Shown piece after piece: positions 25,865 to 35,002 of a stretch of 64,000 nucleotides of DNA (the first letter of the stretch is position 1; the number at the start of each line of letters is the position of its first letter). Below the pieces are notes generated by a model. That model worked only from the letters and a program-made list of their open reading frames with translations. It was not told where the DNA came from and did not search any database. Location of the stretch: the NCBI GenBank assembly GCA_003563465.1, contig PWVH01000129.1, forward strand, positions 1-64,000. Direction: 5' to 3'. The DNA comes from Coriobacteriaceae bacterium. GTDB lineage: Bacteria > Actinomycetota > Coriobacteriia > Anaerosomatales > SLCP01. The position numbers and the translations under genes are program-made.

Positions 25865-27691
25865 TCAATCCTTCCTCTCGGGTTGATGCGGCTGTTCAGA
25901 AATCACTTCTGCCCCGAGACCTTCGACGAGCAAGCGCTCTAGCTCGTCGCTGGCTGAGGCATCCGCCCGTTCGGACAACGGCTCTGTCAGGGACTGTGGG
26001 GGCGTCTCGTCGTCGTCAACAACTGGCAGAACCTCGGCACTCGGCTCTGATGGCTCGGGTGTGGACTCCGCAGATCGCACTGCTCCGCGCCCAAGCTGGT
26101 AGCGGAAGGGCGGAGTCCCTCCCAGTACGGTCGCCAAGGCCCGTCGCACCAAGTCTACGTTGTCGGGATCGCCTGCCTGCTTCATGGGGAACTTCGCACC
26201 TGCCGGGAATTCGACGACCAGAGTCTCCCCGTCGACGTCGACATCGGCTTCCGTCCCGTCGAATATCGCCCCTCGTGCCGCCTTGAGCTTGCGTATCTCC
26301 GCCACTACCGCAGGCCAAGACCGTTTCATGTGGGCTCGGTCGAGCTGCCCGGTCGACGCAGCAGACTTGATGCCCTCGGTTTCGGTCTCAGTCGTCTCGG
26401 GTGTCGCCGCAGCCTCTTCGCCGGGCTCGGAGACGAGTTCCTCGCAAGCTTCGTGAACAGGCTCGCCGGGTGAAGGAGCTGACGGCTCCTCGAAATCGGA
26501 GTCCGCCTCCGAAGATGCGGGCAGGAACTGTGGCGCCGTTAGCGCAGCCCCTGACTCGAGTGCGGCGACACGCTCGGCGATTGCTTCCAAGGTCAGTTCG
26601 CCTTGCGGACGCGCAAGACGGGTGAGCGCGACTTCCAGCACGAGGCGTGGATCCGGGCTCCATCTGAGCTCGCCGCTCACTTCGCCCAAAACGTCCAGCA
26701 CACGAGCGAGGCGATCCGGCCCGAACCCGGCCGCCTGCCTTGACGAGCGGACCGCCTCTTCACCGGTCATGTCGACGATTTCCGCAGCATCCCCGACGGC
26801 TGCCAAAACGTACAGATCGCGAATGTGACCGACCAATTCACGCACGAACTCGGGGATGTCGACGCCGGCTGCGCTCAACCGCGCGACGAATCGGAACGAA
26901 CCGGCTACATCACGGGCGGCTATCAGGTCGGCTACCTCGAAAAGAAGGGCGCTGTCCACTTCGCCAAGCAGGCTCTCCACATCTTCGAGTGAGATCCGCC
27001 TCCCGGTGAAGGCTGCGAGCTGCTCAAGAGTGGAGATGGCATCGCGCATACCCCCACCTGCGTGCTTGGCCACGAGTGCTAGGGCCCCCTCGGCCACTTC
27101 CATGCCCTCATCGGTGACGATGCGCTCGAGACGCTCGACAAGCCGGTCCACTCCGATGCGATGGAAGTCGAAACGCTGGCAGCGAGAATGAATCGTCTCG
27201 GGCACTTTGTGCGGATGTGTGGTGCACAGCACGAACAGGGTGTGAGATGGTGGCTCCTCGATGCTCTTCAGAAGTGCGTTGAAGGAGTGCGTCGAGAGCA
27301 TATGAACCTCGTCGATGATGTAAACCTTCCAACGACCTCGTGTGGGCGCATACGCGAGACGCCCGATGATCTCCTCGCGCACGTTGTCGACTTGCGTGCG
27401 CGATGCCGCATCGAGTTCGTGTACGTCCGGATGGCGTCCTTCGGCCACATCCTTGCACTGTTCACAAGTGTTGTCGGGGTCAGGCGTGGGGCCCTTCTCG
27501 CACTCGAGAGCCTTCGCCAGGATTCGTGCAGTGGTGGTCTTTCCAGTGCCGCGAGGACCTGTGAAAAGATAAGCGTGCGACACCGTCCCTTCGGCCACCG
27601 CGTTGCGCAACGTGCGCGTGACGTGTTCTTGTCCGACCACATCATCGAAACTCTGAGGACGATACTTGCGATACAGGGACTGGTGACTCAT
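25865..27691 (-). CDS. dnaX: DNA polymerase III subunits gamma/tau
   Basis: The protein of about 608 residues begins MSHQSLYRKYRPQSFDDVVG, the standard DnaX start. It has a Walker A motif (GPRGTGKTTTAR), a four-cysteine zinc module (CEKG to CEQC), the Walker B IIDEVHML and a sensor region. The C-terminal 250 residues are acidic and Pro/Glu-rich, ending in the tau-type region. I chose ATG 27691 because GGAAGGGATC precedes it and the longer frame would run through the SRP RNA gene. No clear frameshift site for a separate gamma form was found. Confidence 0.95.
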   Translation of the reverse strand: MSHQSLYRKYRPQSFDDVVGQEHVTRTLRNAVAEGTVSHAYLFTGPRGTGKTTTARILAKALECEKGPTPDPDNTCEQCKDVAEGRHPDVHELDAASRTQVDNVREEIIGRLAYAPTRGRWKVYIIDEVHMLSTHSFNALLKSIEEPPSHTLFVLCTTHPHKVPETIHSRCQRFDFHRIGVDRLVERLERIVTDEGMEVAEGALALVAKHAGGGMRDAISTLEQLAAFTGRRISLEDVESLLGEVDSALLFEVADLIAARDVAGSFRFVARLSAAGVDIPEFVRELVGHIRDLYVLAAVGDAAEIVDMTGEEAVRSSRQAAGFGPDRLARVLDVLGEVSGELRWSPDPRLVLEVALTRLARPQGELTLEAIAERVAALESGAALTAPQFLPASSEADSDFEEPSAPSPGEPVHEACEELVSEPGEEAAATPETTETETEGIKSAASTGQLDRAHMKRSWPAVVAEIRKLKAARGAIFDGTEADVDVDGETLVVEFPAGAKFPMKQAGDPDNVDLVRRALATVLGGTPPFRYQLGRGAVRSAESTPEPSEPSAEVLPVVDDDETPPQSLTEPLSERADASASDELERLLVEGLGAEVISEQPHQPERKD

Positions 27692-27772
27692 CTGATCCCT
27701 TCCACACTCCGACAGCTTGCGTATCAGACCCCGAGTATAGCGGGACGCACCGATGGGGCATCGGACATGCAA

Positions 27773-27879
27773 CGCCCCCGAGCGGGGCCCGAACACCCGG
27801 CAGAGGACGCTTATGGCTGCTTCCTCCCGGATCTGACCAGGTTCACGCCTTACCGCCGTCCGGACCCCGCTCGGGGGCG
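27773..27879 (-). ncRNA. ffs: Signal recognition particle RNA, small bacterial type
   Basis: On the minus strand the apical region reads with CCTGGTCAG, then CCGGGAGGAAGCAGCC, the conserved SRP helix 8 loop that binds Ffh. The ends form a perfect 15-bp terminal helix (27865-27879 with 27773-27787). The length of about 107 nt fits the 4.5S type without an Alu domain. It lies just upstream of dnaX, a common location. A TATACT -10-like element (27902-27897) stands about 17 bases before the 5' end. Confidence 0.95.
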
Positions 27880-27896
27880 TCCATGCGCGAGCGTAC

Positions 27897-27902
27897 AGTA
27901 TA
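27897..27902 (-). promoter_or_regulatory. -10 element of the SRP RNA promoter
   Basis: TATACT on the minus strand, 17 bases upstream of the folded RNA. Transcription would start near 27889, leaving a short 5' leader to be trimmed. No good -35 was seen. Confidence 0.45.
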
Positions 27903-27985
27903 TGCCCGGCGGTTGTCTTCGGCCACACATCCGCTCGTTCACTGCCTTTCCGGGGAACACTATTGTTACACGGGAAGGAGGCCAG

Positions 27986-29155
27986 ATGATGGAAGCTCTT
28001 GATCGTGACACTGTTCTCTCGCTGGCCCAGCATGACGAGTGGCCCGCAATCTCCATCTATCTCCCCGCTCACCGGGCCGGCACCGAAAAACAGCAGGACC
28101 CGATTCGCCTCAAGAACCTCCTCAAACAAGCCGAGGAGGTTCTCGCCCAGCATGGCATCCGGACGCCCGAAGTCACCACACTTCTGGCACCGGCGTGGGG
28201 CGTTCAGAAGGATCCTGCTGTATGGCGGGAAGGATTCGAGGGTCTCGCGCTCTTCCTCGGAGAGCAGTCGTTTCGCGCAGTCCGTACCTCTCGGACGCTC
28301 CCGGAGCGTACTCGCGTTGGCGAGCGGTTCCTCATCCGTCCTCTGCTTACTGCGCTCGCTCCAGAAGTGCACTTCTACGTGCTGGCCCTGAGCAAGAACC
28401 GGATACGGCTGTTCGAGGGAAGTACCAACGAGATACGAGAGATGGATCCCGCAGGCATCCCTCAGGGCCTGGCCGAGACCCTCAAATACGATGACTACGA
28501 GAAGCAGGTTCAGTTCCACTCGCGCACACCGGCAGCCGCAGCAGGACGTGGACGCCGGGCTGCCGTCTTCCACGGGCACGGAGGGACCGCGGATACGGCG
28601 AAAGAGGATCTCTTGCGATACTTCCGCCAGGTAGACCGTGGTCTGAAGGAGCTCCTCGGCGACAGTAGTTCATCGCTGTTGCTCGCAGGAGTGGATTATC
28701 TGCTGCCTATCTACGGGGAGGCCAACACCTATCCTCGGCTCGTCCCCGAGGGAATCAAGGGAAACGTCGACGAGCAGCCTGCAGGCGAGATCCACGCAGA
28801 GGCGCTAGACCTGCTCCAGCCGTATCTCCGACACGAACTCGAATCTGACCTTGCCGCACTGGCAGAAGCGCACAAAGGCCCTATGGCTTCCACGGAGATC
28901 GCCGACATCATCGCTGCTGCTCACGTAGGCCGCGTGCGCACTCTGTTCGTAAGCGACGACAACGGTGCATGGGGAAGATTCGAGCCCGCAACAGGCGAGG
29001 TTGAGATTCGTGACGAGCCTCAGCCCCAAGACCACGATCTTCTCGACTTGGCAGCTTCGCAGACCTTGCTGCACGGAGGCTCGGTCTACGTCATGACACC
29101 CGAGGAGGCCGTCACCGAGGTCGGAGCATCGGCGGCAGCCATCTTCCGCTACTGA
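27986..29155 (+). CDS. baeRF family 3-type release-factor-like protein
   Basis: The product of about 389 residues begins with ISIYLPAHRAG followed by QDPIRLKNLLKQAEE, which fits the bacterial archaeo-eukaryotic release factor (baeRF) family 3. These proteins have eRF1 domain 2/3-like folds and may bind stalled ribosomes; none is well characterised. The polar C-terminal third contains repeated acidic helices. The start is at the first of two ATGs after GGAAGGAGG. It is divergent from the SRP RNA. The function is inferred only from the fold family. Confidence 0.7.
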   Translation: MMEALDRDTVLSLAQHDEWPAISIYLPAHRAGTEKQQDPIRLKNLLKQAEEVLAQHGIRTPEVTTLLAPAWGVQKDPAVWREGFEGLALFLGEQSFRAVRTSRTLPERTRVGERFLIRPLLTALAPEVHFYVLALSKNRIRLFEGSTNEIREMDPAGIPQGLAETLKYDDYEKQVQFHSRTPAAAAGRGRRAAVFHGHGGTADTAKEDLLRYFRQVDRGLKELLGDSSSSLLLAGVDYLLPIYGEANTYPRLVPEGIKGNVDEQPAGEIHAEALDLLQPYLRHELESDLAALAEAHKGPMASTEIADIIAAAHVGRVRTLFVSDDNGAWGRFEPATGEVEIRDEPQPQDHDLLDLAASQTLLHGGSVYVMTPEEAVTEVGASAAAIFRY

Positions 29156-29252
29156 AACAGCGCCGCGGCCCAAAAGGACTCGAACGGCGCGATCACGATA
29201 CCGACAAGAACGCAAGTAGCGTTCGCGCGATCGCTTAGGGCATGGAGGAGCT

Positions 29253-29660
29253 ATGGAGCCGGTCGAGCCCAACAATCGATGTAACGACTTAAGGCCCGTC
29301 GACATCCAGCAAGAACTCGCCGAAGAACGCACGATTATGGCCCTTCAGCGCACCGTGTTGTCGAACGAGCGTACCCTCAACTCGTGGTTGCGCACCGGGC
29401 TGGCCACCGTGGCAGCCGGATTCACACTTGGTCTGCTGTTAGGAAGAGAGGGCGAGATCGGTCCCGCCCGCAGCTTCGGGGTGATTCTCATCGCGGCAGG
29501 CGGACTGATCTGTGTCGCTGGTCTTGCACGATATCGTGCTCTGCGAAAACGTCTCGAACCGGAGGACATCTCCTCCGTTCCCGTCTGGCTACTCGAGTTG
29601 CTCGTGGGATTCTTCTTACTGGTATCGCTGGTAGGGATAGGCATCCTTCTGCGGGCATGA
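29253..29660 (+). CDS. DUF202 family membrane protein
   Basis: This 135-residue protein has the DUF202 pattern: an ERTxxxWLRTGL-type segment (NERTLNSWLRTGLATVAAG) leading into the first of three helices, then ARYRALRKRL between helices two and three. Its role is unknown; homologues are found near vacuolar-type or stress genes. The ATG follows ATGGAGG-type purine bases. Confidence 0.8.
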   Translation: MEPVEPNNRCNDLRPVDIQQELAEERTIMALQRTVLSNERTLNSWLRTGLATVAAGFTLGLLLGREGEIGPARSFGVILIAAGGLICVAGLARYRALRKRLEPEDISSVPVWLLELLVGFFLLVSLVGIGILLRA

Positions 29661-29795
29661 ACGGCTTTGGCGATGACCTATCGAGTAACCCGCACTGCAG
29701 CGAGATGCCAAAACCTTGAAGCGCCAGTTGCGACGAGCCTTCGGTAGGGAAGAAACCCTGGAGCAGACCCGACGTCGCTGGAAGGCGGGAATCAC

Positions 29796-30200
29796 ATGGC
29801 CAAACTCTTGCAGCTCTATCTTCTGACAGTAGTGGTGTTCTTCGTGATCGACATCGTGTGGCTCGGGGCGGTCGCAAACCGTTTTTATCAGGACCAGCTA
29901 GGTCCGATGCTGAAGTCACCTCCGAACTGGCCCGTCGCAGCAGGATTCTACCTGTTCTACATAGTCGGAATCATCGTCTTTGCCGTGCTGCCGGGTATCG
30001 ACAGGGGGTCTCTGCTCGAAACGGTCTGGCGCGGAGCCCTGTTCGGCGCACTGGCTTATGCTACATACGACCTGACCAACCTCTCCACTCTGAAGGGATG
30101 GCCGTGGCAGGTCGCGGTCGTTGACATACTCTGGGGAACCGTCCTGACGGGAACTGTGGCCGCGGCAAGTCACCAGATAGCGCGCTGGCTCAACGTTTGA
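29796..30200 (+). CDS. DUF2177 family membrane protein
   Basis: The 134-residue product has four helices and the DUF2177 signature DIVWLGAVANRFYQDQLGPML near the N-terminus, plus ALFGALAYATYDLTNLSTL. Members are predicted inner-membrane proteins of unknown function. It starts with ATG about 135 bases after the DUF202 gene. A hairpin at 30232-30272 may end the transcript. Confidence 0.85.
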   Translation: MAKLLQLYLLTVVVFFVIDIVWLGAVANRFYQDQLGPMLKSPPNWPVAAGFYLFYIVGIIVFAVLPGIDRGSLLETVWRGALFGALAYATYDLTNLSTLKGWPWQVAVVDILWGTVLTGTVAAASHQIARWLNV

Positions 30201-30231
30201 GACCGTGTCTCTTCCTGCATGCGTGAAGCCC

Positions 30232-30272
30232 CTCCGTGATCCGGCCTTCTATGGGACTCGGCCGGGACGGAG
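30232..30272 (+). terminator. Possible terminator hairpin after DUF2177 gene
   Basis: Two nested stems, CTCCGT/ACGGAG and CCGGCC/GGCCGG, form a GC-rich hairpin 32 bases after the stop. No T-run follows, so efficiency is doubtful. Confidence 0.4.
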
Positions 30273-30426
30273 CCTAGTCGAGCCAGGCCCACTCAGCCAT
30301 CACCGGGCAAGCTGCATCTCCACGCGTACGCGAAGCTCCGACTGTTGGGTTTTTCTGCAGAAACATCCTTGAGCAGCTCGCCGAAGATGCCGATTAGAGA
30401 GTCTAGGGGCGTATTCGAAAAGAGGA

Positions 30427-30466
30427 CTTGCTTCGGTGCAAGGATAAAGGCCTCCCGCACCGGAGG
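30427..30466 (+). promoter_or_regulatory. Structured leader hiding the ribosome site of the GGDEF-EAL gene
   Basis: CTTGC/GCAAG (30427-30431 and 30438-30442) forms a small hairpin. A second, CCTCC/GGAGG (30451-30455 and 30462-30466), pairs the ribosome-binding GGAGG itself. This could limit translation. I could not fit it to a known c-di-GMP riboswitch. Confidence 0.4.
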
Positions 30467-30483
30467 GGGTGGCAGGGACCGAA

Positions 30484-32955
30484 ATGGCGATCGACGAGCG
30501 ATTGATCGAACTGGTCAGGCGTGCCCATGAGAGCGCGTCACATCCGGTCGTGTGCTTCCTGCCGGACTGTACCGTCGCCTACTACAACCCACCTGCACAA
30601 GAGCTCGTTCGGGATCACTCCGGATCTACGAAGTGCGTCCACTATGCCGATGATCCCGAAGGGGACATTGCTCCTTGCGAAACCTGCCCGCTCGAGTCGA
30701 TCTTCCGTGACGGAGTTCCGCGCAACCAAGTGCTCCGAACGGTCGACTCGGCCGGACAGACCCGCTGGATAGATCAGGAATGGCATGCTATCCGCGACCA
30801 TGATGGTGCCATTGCATGTGTCGTCAGGGAGTCGCTCGAGCTGGTTCCCGATGTGAAGGCCGCCAAAGGCTCATCTTGGGCAGATGACTCCGGGCTCGAA
30901 GGCCTCGACAGGAACCGGACTCAGCGGCTGCTCGACGTCGCAGCAGCGGCCGTCTTGGTGCTCGACTTCAACGGCCGGGTCACGTTGGTCAACCACAAGG
31001 CGCTCGAACTCCTCGGACTTCCCGAAGAGAAGGTCGTCGGCCGATCTTGGATTCGGGACTTCGTGCCGGAAAGCTACCGCGAACAGTGCAGGAGCCGTTT
31101 CGAGTACGCGCTCGATGAAAGCGGCCCCGTGTTCCCGCCGTGCGAGCACCCCATCGCAAGACCCGATGGGACGGCACTTGTGATCGAGTGGCACAACACT
31201 TTGTTCACCGACGAGAACGGGAACACGACGGGCATCTTGGCGTCCGGAATCGATGTGACCAGGCGCAAGGATGTCGAAGCTGAGTTGCGCTTCCGCTCCA
31301 CCGTGCTCGACAAAGCCAACGACGCGGTGGTCGTGCACGAGCTCGATGGAACACCTGTTTATGCGAACGAGCGCGTATGCACGATGTGCGGATTCACGCG
31401 TGAGGAGTTCCTCGGCATGCCCCCGTTCGGTTGGCTCGACCCGGAGCACCGAGAAGTGCATCAGCCTGTGCGAGAAGCGCTCTCGCACACGGGTGCCGCC
31501 ATCTTCGAGACGCTCTTCCTCGCGAGTGACGGCACTCGCCTGCCTGTAGAGGTTCACGCTAAGGTCACGACCGTCGGTGAACGAGAGGTCGTGGTAGCGG
31601 CGGCCAGAGACATCACCGAACGCAAACGTGCCGGGCAGACAATGACCCGTCTGGCTTTCTACGACCCGCTCACCGGACTTGCGAACCGCGCCCTGTTCTT
31701 GGACCGCCTGCGTCACACGGCCTCAGCGAGCCGTCGTTCGGGTGAGCGCATTGCACTGGCGTTCTTGGATATCGACCACTTCAAGTCCATCAACGACAGT
31801 CTCGGTCACTCGGCCGGAGATGCGGTGCTGATCGAACTCGCAAGCCGAATCAAGGCGCGCATGCGCGACGCCGACACGGTCGCGCGCCTCGGCGGCGATG
31901 AGTTCACCGTGTTGATGTCGGGAATCCGTTCGGCCGAAGACGCTGAGCGAGTAGCCCACAAGCTACTTCAGTGCTTCCGTGATCCGGTGATTGCATGCGG
32001 GCAGGAAGTGTACGTGACCGCCAGTATAGGCGTCGCGATCGGCTCCCCTGACGCAAAGGAGGATGTCGGCACGCTTCTGGGCAGGGCGGACACAGCTATG
32101 TATCGCGCCAAGCACGATGGCCGCGACACCTTCTGCCTGCACGACTCGATTTGCGAAGACGACTCGCGCGAGTTGTTCACTCTCAAGAACGACCTGCACG
32201 GTGCGCTGGCCCGAGAAGAGATCGAGCTTGCCTTCCAGCCCATCGTAGGAGTCAGCGATGGCGCACTGACCGCGGTAGAGGCGCTCGTGCGGTGGAACCA
32301 CCCGGTCTCAGGCTACGTACCGCCTTCCACCTTTCTGCCTCTGGCCGAGGAGTCGGAGCTCATCGTCACTCTCGGTGACTGGATCGTCCGCAAAGCCTGC
32401 GAGCAGTTCCGGGTCTGGCGCAGGAACGGCTTGGCGGCCGACGTCAGATTGACAGTCAACCTCTCGGCCAGGCAATTCGCCGATCCCGAGCTTCCGAAGA
32501 AGATTGGTACGCTCATCTACGAGAACGGCATTCCCCCTTCGATACTCGAACTCGAGATCACCGAGGGAACCTTCATGCGTGGCGAGGGACTCCACACCAC
32601 CTGGAACGATCTGCGCGACCTCGGAGTTCGCATCGCCATAGACGACTTCGGAAGTGGCTACTCCTCCCTCGAGCAGCTCTTGCGCTTCGAAGTCGACTCG
32701 CTCAAGATCGACCGTGCGTTCATCAGGGGCCTGGGCCGCAGTCCACGGTCGACTGCAGTGTGTCGCGCCGTAATCTCGATCGGACGCCAGCTCGGCTTGA
32801 CCATAGTGGCCGAGGGAGTGGAGACCCGCATACAGCACGCGTGCCTGCGAGCCGAGAAGTGCGATGAGATGCAAGGCTTTTTGGTCAGCAGAGCCGTGAC
32901 AGCCGAGTCGCTCGCGGCACTTCTGACCGAAACACAACTGCTGCCTCAGCGATAG
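30484..32955 (+). CDS. PAS-PAS-PAS-GGDEF-EAL c-di-GMP enzyme
   Basis: The protein of about 823 residues has three PAS-like domains, then GGDEF and EAL. The first PAS carries a C-x-H/Y...PCETCPLE cysteine cluster, often seen in redox-responsive PAS domains. The GGDEF domain keeps RLGGDEF and an RDAD inhibitory site five residues before it. The EAL domain keeps VEALVRW, NLSARQ, ELEITE, IDDFGSGYSS and LKIDRAF, so both activities appear intact. The ATG at 30484 was chosen for the AGGGA site; a GTG 15 bases earlier is also possible. Confidence 0.88.
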   Translation: MAIDERLIELVRRAHESASHPVVCFLPDCTVAYYNPPAQELVRDHSGSTKCVHYADDPEGDIAPCETCPLESIFRDGVPRNQVLRTVDSAGQTRWIDQEWHAIRDHDGAIACVVRESLELVPDVKAAKGSSWADDSGLEGLDRNRTQRLLDVAAAAVLVLDFNGRVTLVNHKALELLGLPEEKVVGRSWIRDFVPESYREQCRSRFEYALDESGPVFPPCEHPIARPDGTALVIEWHNTLFTDENGNTTGILASGIDVTRRKDVEAELRFRSTVLDKANDAVVVHELDGTPVYANERVCTMCGFTREEFLGMPPFGWLDPEHREVHQPVREALSHTGAAIFETLFLASDGTRLPVEVHAKVTTVGEREVVVAAARDITERKRAGQTMTRLAFYDPLTGLANRALFLDRLRHTASASRRSGERIALAFLDIDHFKSINDSLGHSAGDAVLIELASRIKARMRDADTVARLGGDEFTVLMSGIRSAEDAERVAHKLLQCFRDPVIACGQEVYVTASIGVAIGSPDAKEDVGTLLGRADTAMYRAKHDGRDTFCLHDSICEDDSRELFTLKNDLHGALAREEIELAFQPIVGVSDGALTAVEALVRWNHPVSGYVPPSTFLPLAEESELIVTLGDWIVRKACEQFRVWRRNGLAADVRLTVNLSARQFADPELPKKIGTLIYENGIPPSILELEITEGTFMRGEGLHTTWNDLRDLGVRIAIDDFGSGYSSLEQLLRFEVDSLKIDRAFIRGLGRSPRSTAVCRAVISIGRQLGLTIVAEGVETRIQHACLRAEKCDEMQGFLVSRAVTAESLAALLTETQLLPQR

Positions 32956-33012
32956 CTACCCCTATAGCAGCGCGGCTGGCGCGGGAGTCTCGGCATTCGA
33001 ACGGCGTGTCTA

Positions 33013-34116
33013 TCACGACAACGCGCTTTCCTTGGTCTCTGGATCGAATATGTGCATGCGCTCCATATCGATGACGACCTCCACCCGATCTCCTGCACGC
33101 ATGGCCGTTCGCGGGTCCACCCGCGCGAGCAGTTTGGTATCTCCCGCCATGAGATGGAGAAACACTTCATTACCCATCGGCTCGGTGACATCCACCTTAA
33201 CCGCCGTCGGGGCGGCTGTGATGCCTGCAGGAACGTAGTCCTTGTCGTGGATGTTCTCGGGACGAACACCGAAAACCATCCGGCGTCCCAGGAATCCACG
33301 GACATCGTCGGCACGATCGTCAGGCACATCCACCACGAAACCTTCACCCTCAAGGCGCACTCCTTCACCGTTCTCGACCACTTCGGCCTCGAAGAAGTTC
33401 ATCGACGGCGAGCCGATGAACCCTGCGACGAATACGTTCACCGGCTCGTCGTAGAGCTTCTGAGGGCTCCCGACCTGCTGTATTATCCCCTCATTCATCA
33501 CTGCGATACGGTCGGCCATCGTCATGGCTTCGACCTGATCGTGCGTTACGTACACGAACGTCGTGCCGAGGCGCTGGTGGAGCTTACTAATCTCCGCACG
33601 CGTGTGGACACGCAGCTTCGCATCGAGGTTGGAAAGCGGTTCATCGAGCAGGAAGACCTTGGGTTCTCGTACTATCGCGCGCGCCACAGCGACACGCTGG
33701 CGTTGCCCGCCTGAGAGCTGCCCCGGCTTGCGGTCGAGCAAGGTGTCCACACCGAGTATGCTGGCTGCCTCCTTGACCTTCGGGTCCATCTCGTCCTTGG
33801 GCATCCTGCGCAAACGCAAGCCGAAGGCGATGTTGTCGTAGACCGTCATATGCGGATAAAGGGCGTAGGATTGGAACACCATCGCTATGTCGCGATCCTT
33901 TGCGGGAACACCGTTGACCCGCCGCTCTTCGATGAAGATCGAGCCCTCAGTGATGTCCTCGAGTCCGGCAAGCATGCGAAGCGCGGTAGACTTGCCGCAG
34001 CCGGACGGCCCGACTAGCACCAGGAACTCCTTGTCGGCGATCTCTAGGTTGAAGTCGCGCAAGGCCGTGAACTCGCCGAATCGCTTGGTCACGTGATCAA
34101 AAAGCACTCGAGCCAT
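33013..34116 (-). CDS. Sugar ABC transporter ATPase (MalK/UgpC type)
   Basis: The 367-residue ATPase has Walker A (GPSGCGKST), the LSGGQRQRV signature, Walker B (VFLLDEPLSNLD) and the H-loop (THDQVEAM). A C-terminal TOBE-like region (FGVRPENIHDKDY, VDVTEPMGNEVFLHL) is typical of the MalK family. It powers the adjacent permeases, starting four bases after the second permease gene. The family ATPase can serve several importers. Confidence 0.93.
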   Translation of the reverse strand: MARVLFDHVTKRFGEFTALRDFNLEIADKEFLVLVGPSGCGKSTALRMLAGLEDITEGSIFIEERRVNGVPAKDRDIAMVFQSYALYPHMTVYDNIAFGLRLRRMPKDEMDPKVKEAASILGVDTLLDRKPGQLSGGQRQRVAVARAIVREPKVFLLDEPLSNLDAKLRVHTRAEISKLHQRLGTTFVYVTHDQVEAMTMADRIAVMNEGIIQQVGSPQKLYDEPVNVFVAGFIGSPSMNFFEAEVVENGEGVRLEGEGFVVDVPDDRADDVRGFLGRRMVFGVRPENIHDKDYVPAGITAAPTAVKVDVTEPMGNEVFLHLMAGDTKLLARVDPRTAMRAGDRVEVVIDMERMHIFDPETKESALS

Positions 34117-34120
34117 CTCT

Positions 34121-34999
34121 CTACCCTTTCACCGCACCGGCCAAGATGCCCTGGACGAAGTAACGCTGCAGGGCGAAGAAGACTACTAGCGGCAGCATCA
34201 TCGATATGAATGCGGCAGAGGTCAGCAGATGCCATTCACTGCCGAAGGAGCTGACAAGGTTGGAGATAGTCACAGTCATCGGCGCTACGTTGCGAAAACC
34301 GCCCAAGTAGACCAGCGCCACCAAGAGGTCGTTCCAGAGCCATAGGAACTGGAAGATGAAAAGCGCCGCCAAAGATGGTACCGAGAGCGGCATCACGATG
34401 CGGAAGAACACCCGCATATGCCCGGCACCCTCGAGGAAGGCCGACTCCAGAAGATCTTTCGGCAACGCGATGAAGAAGTTGCGCAGCAGAAACACTGCGA
34501 ACGGCAATCCATACGCGGTGTGTGCGAGCCAGACCGCCGGGAACGTACCCGTCAGTCCTGCGGATGCGAACATGCGAAGCACCGGGATGAGCGTGAGCTG
34601 GATCGGGACCACTAGAAGCCCGACGACCACCAGGAATATGATCTCTCCGCCGGGAAGATCCATCCATGCGAAGGCATAAGCCGCGAACGCCGCCACTGCA
34701 ACGGTGAGCAACGTGGCGGGAAGGGCAATGATCAGACTGTTCATGAAGCTCTGCGCCATGCCTTGAGCCGTCAGCACCTGTTGATAGTTGGCCAGCGTGA
34801 ACTCTGACGCCGTGGAGAACGCGGTCCACCAGCCAGTCGTCGCAATCGCATCCTTGGGGCGAAACGAGCTTACGAAAAGGCCCGTGGATGGAACCATCCA
34901 CATAAGGCAGATTGCAATGATCGCCACGTGCAGTGGTCCTCGCGAGACGGCACGCAGAAGCCGTTCCCGCTTGCTCAATGCTATGACTTGCTTGGCCAT
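34121..34999 (-). CDS. Sugar ABC permease, MalG/AglG type
   Basis: The 292-residue protein has six hydrophobic helices and the EAA-type loop (ESAFLEGAGHMRVFFRIVMPLSVPSLAAL) that contacts the ATPase. The N-terminus lies inside a polar, basic stretch, as in the MalG group. It ends four bases before the ATPase gene. Together with the upstream permease it forms the transmembrane channel. Confidence 0.9.
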   Translation of the reverse strand: MAKQVIALSKRERLLRAVSRGPLHVAIIAICLMWMVPSTGLFVSSFRPKDAIATTGWWTAFSTASEFTLANYQQVLTAQGMAQSFMNSLIIALPATLLTVAVAAFAAYAFAWMDLPGGEIIFLVVVGLLVVPIQLTLIPVLRMFASAGLTGTFPAVWLAHTAYGLPFAVFLLRNFFIALPKDLLESAFLEGAGHMRVFFRIVMPLSVPSLAALFIFQFLWLWNDLLVALVYLGGFRNVAPMTVTISNLVSSFGSEWHLLTSAAFISMMLPLVVFFALQRYFVQGILAGAVKG

Positions 35000-35002
35000 C
35001 GC

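Noticed and set aside
27161..27985. Upstream extension of the baeRF-like gene to give a 664-residue protein
   Set aside because: It runs through the SRP RNA and dnaX on the other strand and has no ribosome site; ATG 27986 has GGAAGGAGG.
27692..28579. Upstream extension of dnaX by about 297 residues
   Set aside because: DnaX proteins begin at MSHQSLYRKYRP; the extra part is antisense to the baeRF gene and crosses the SRP RNA.
30201..30483. c-di-GMP riboswitch before the GGDEF-EAL gene
   Set aside because: No GEMM core sequence was found; only simple hairpins are present.
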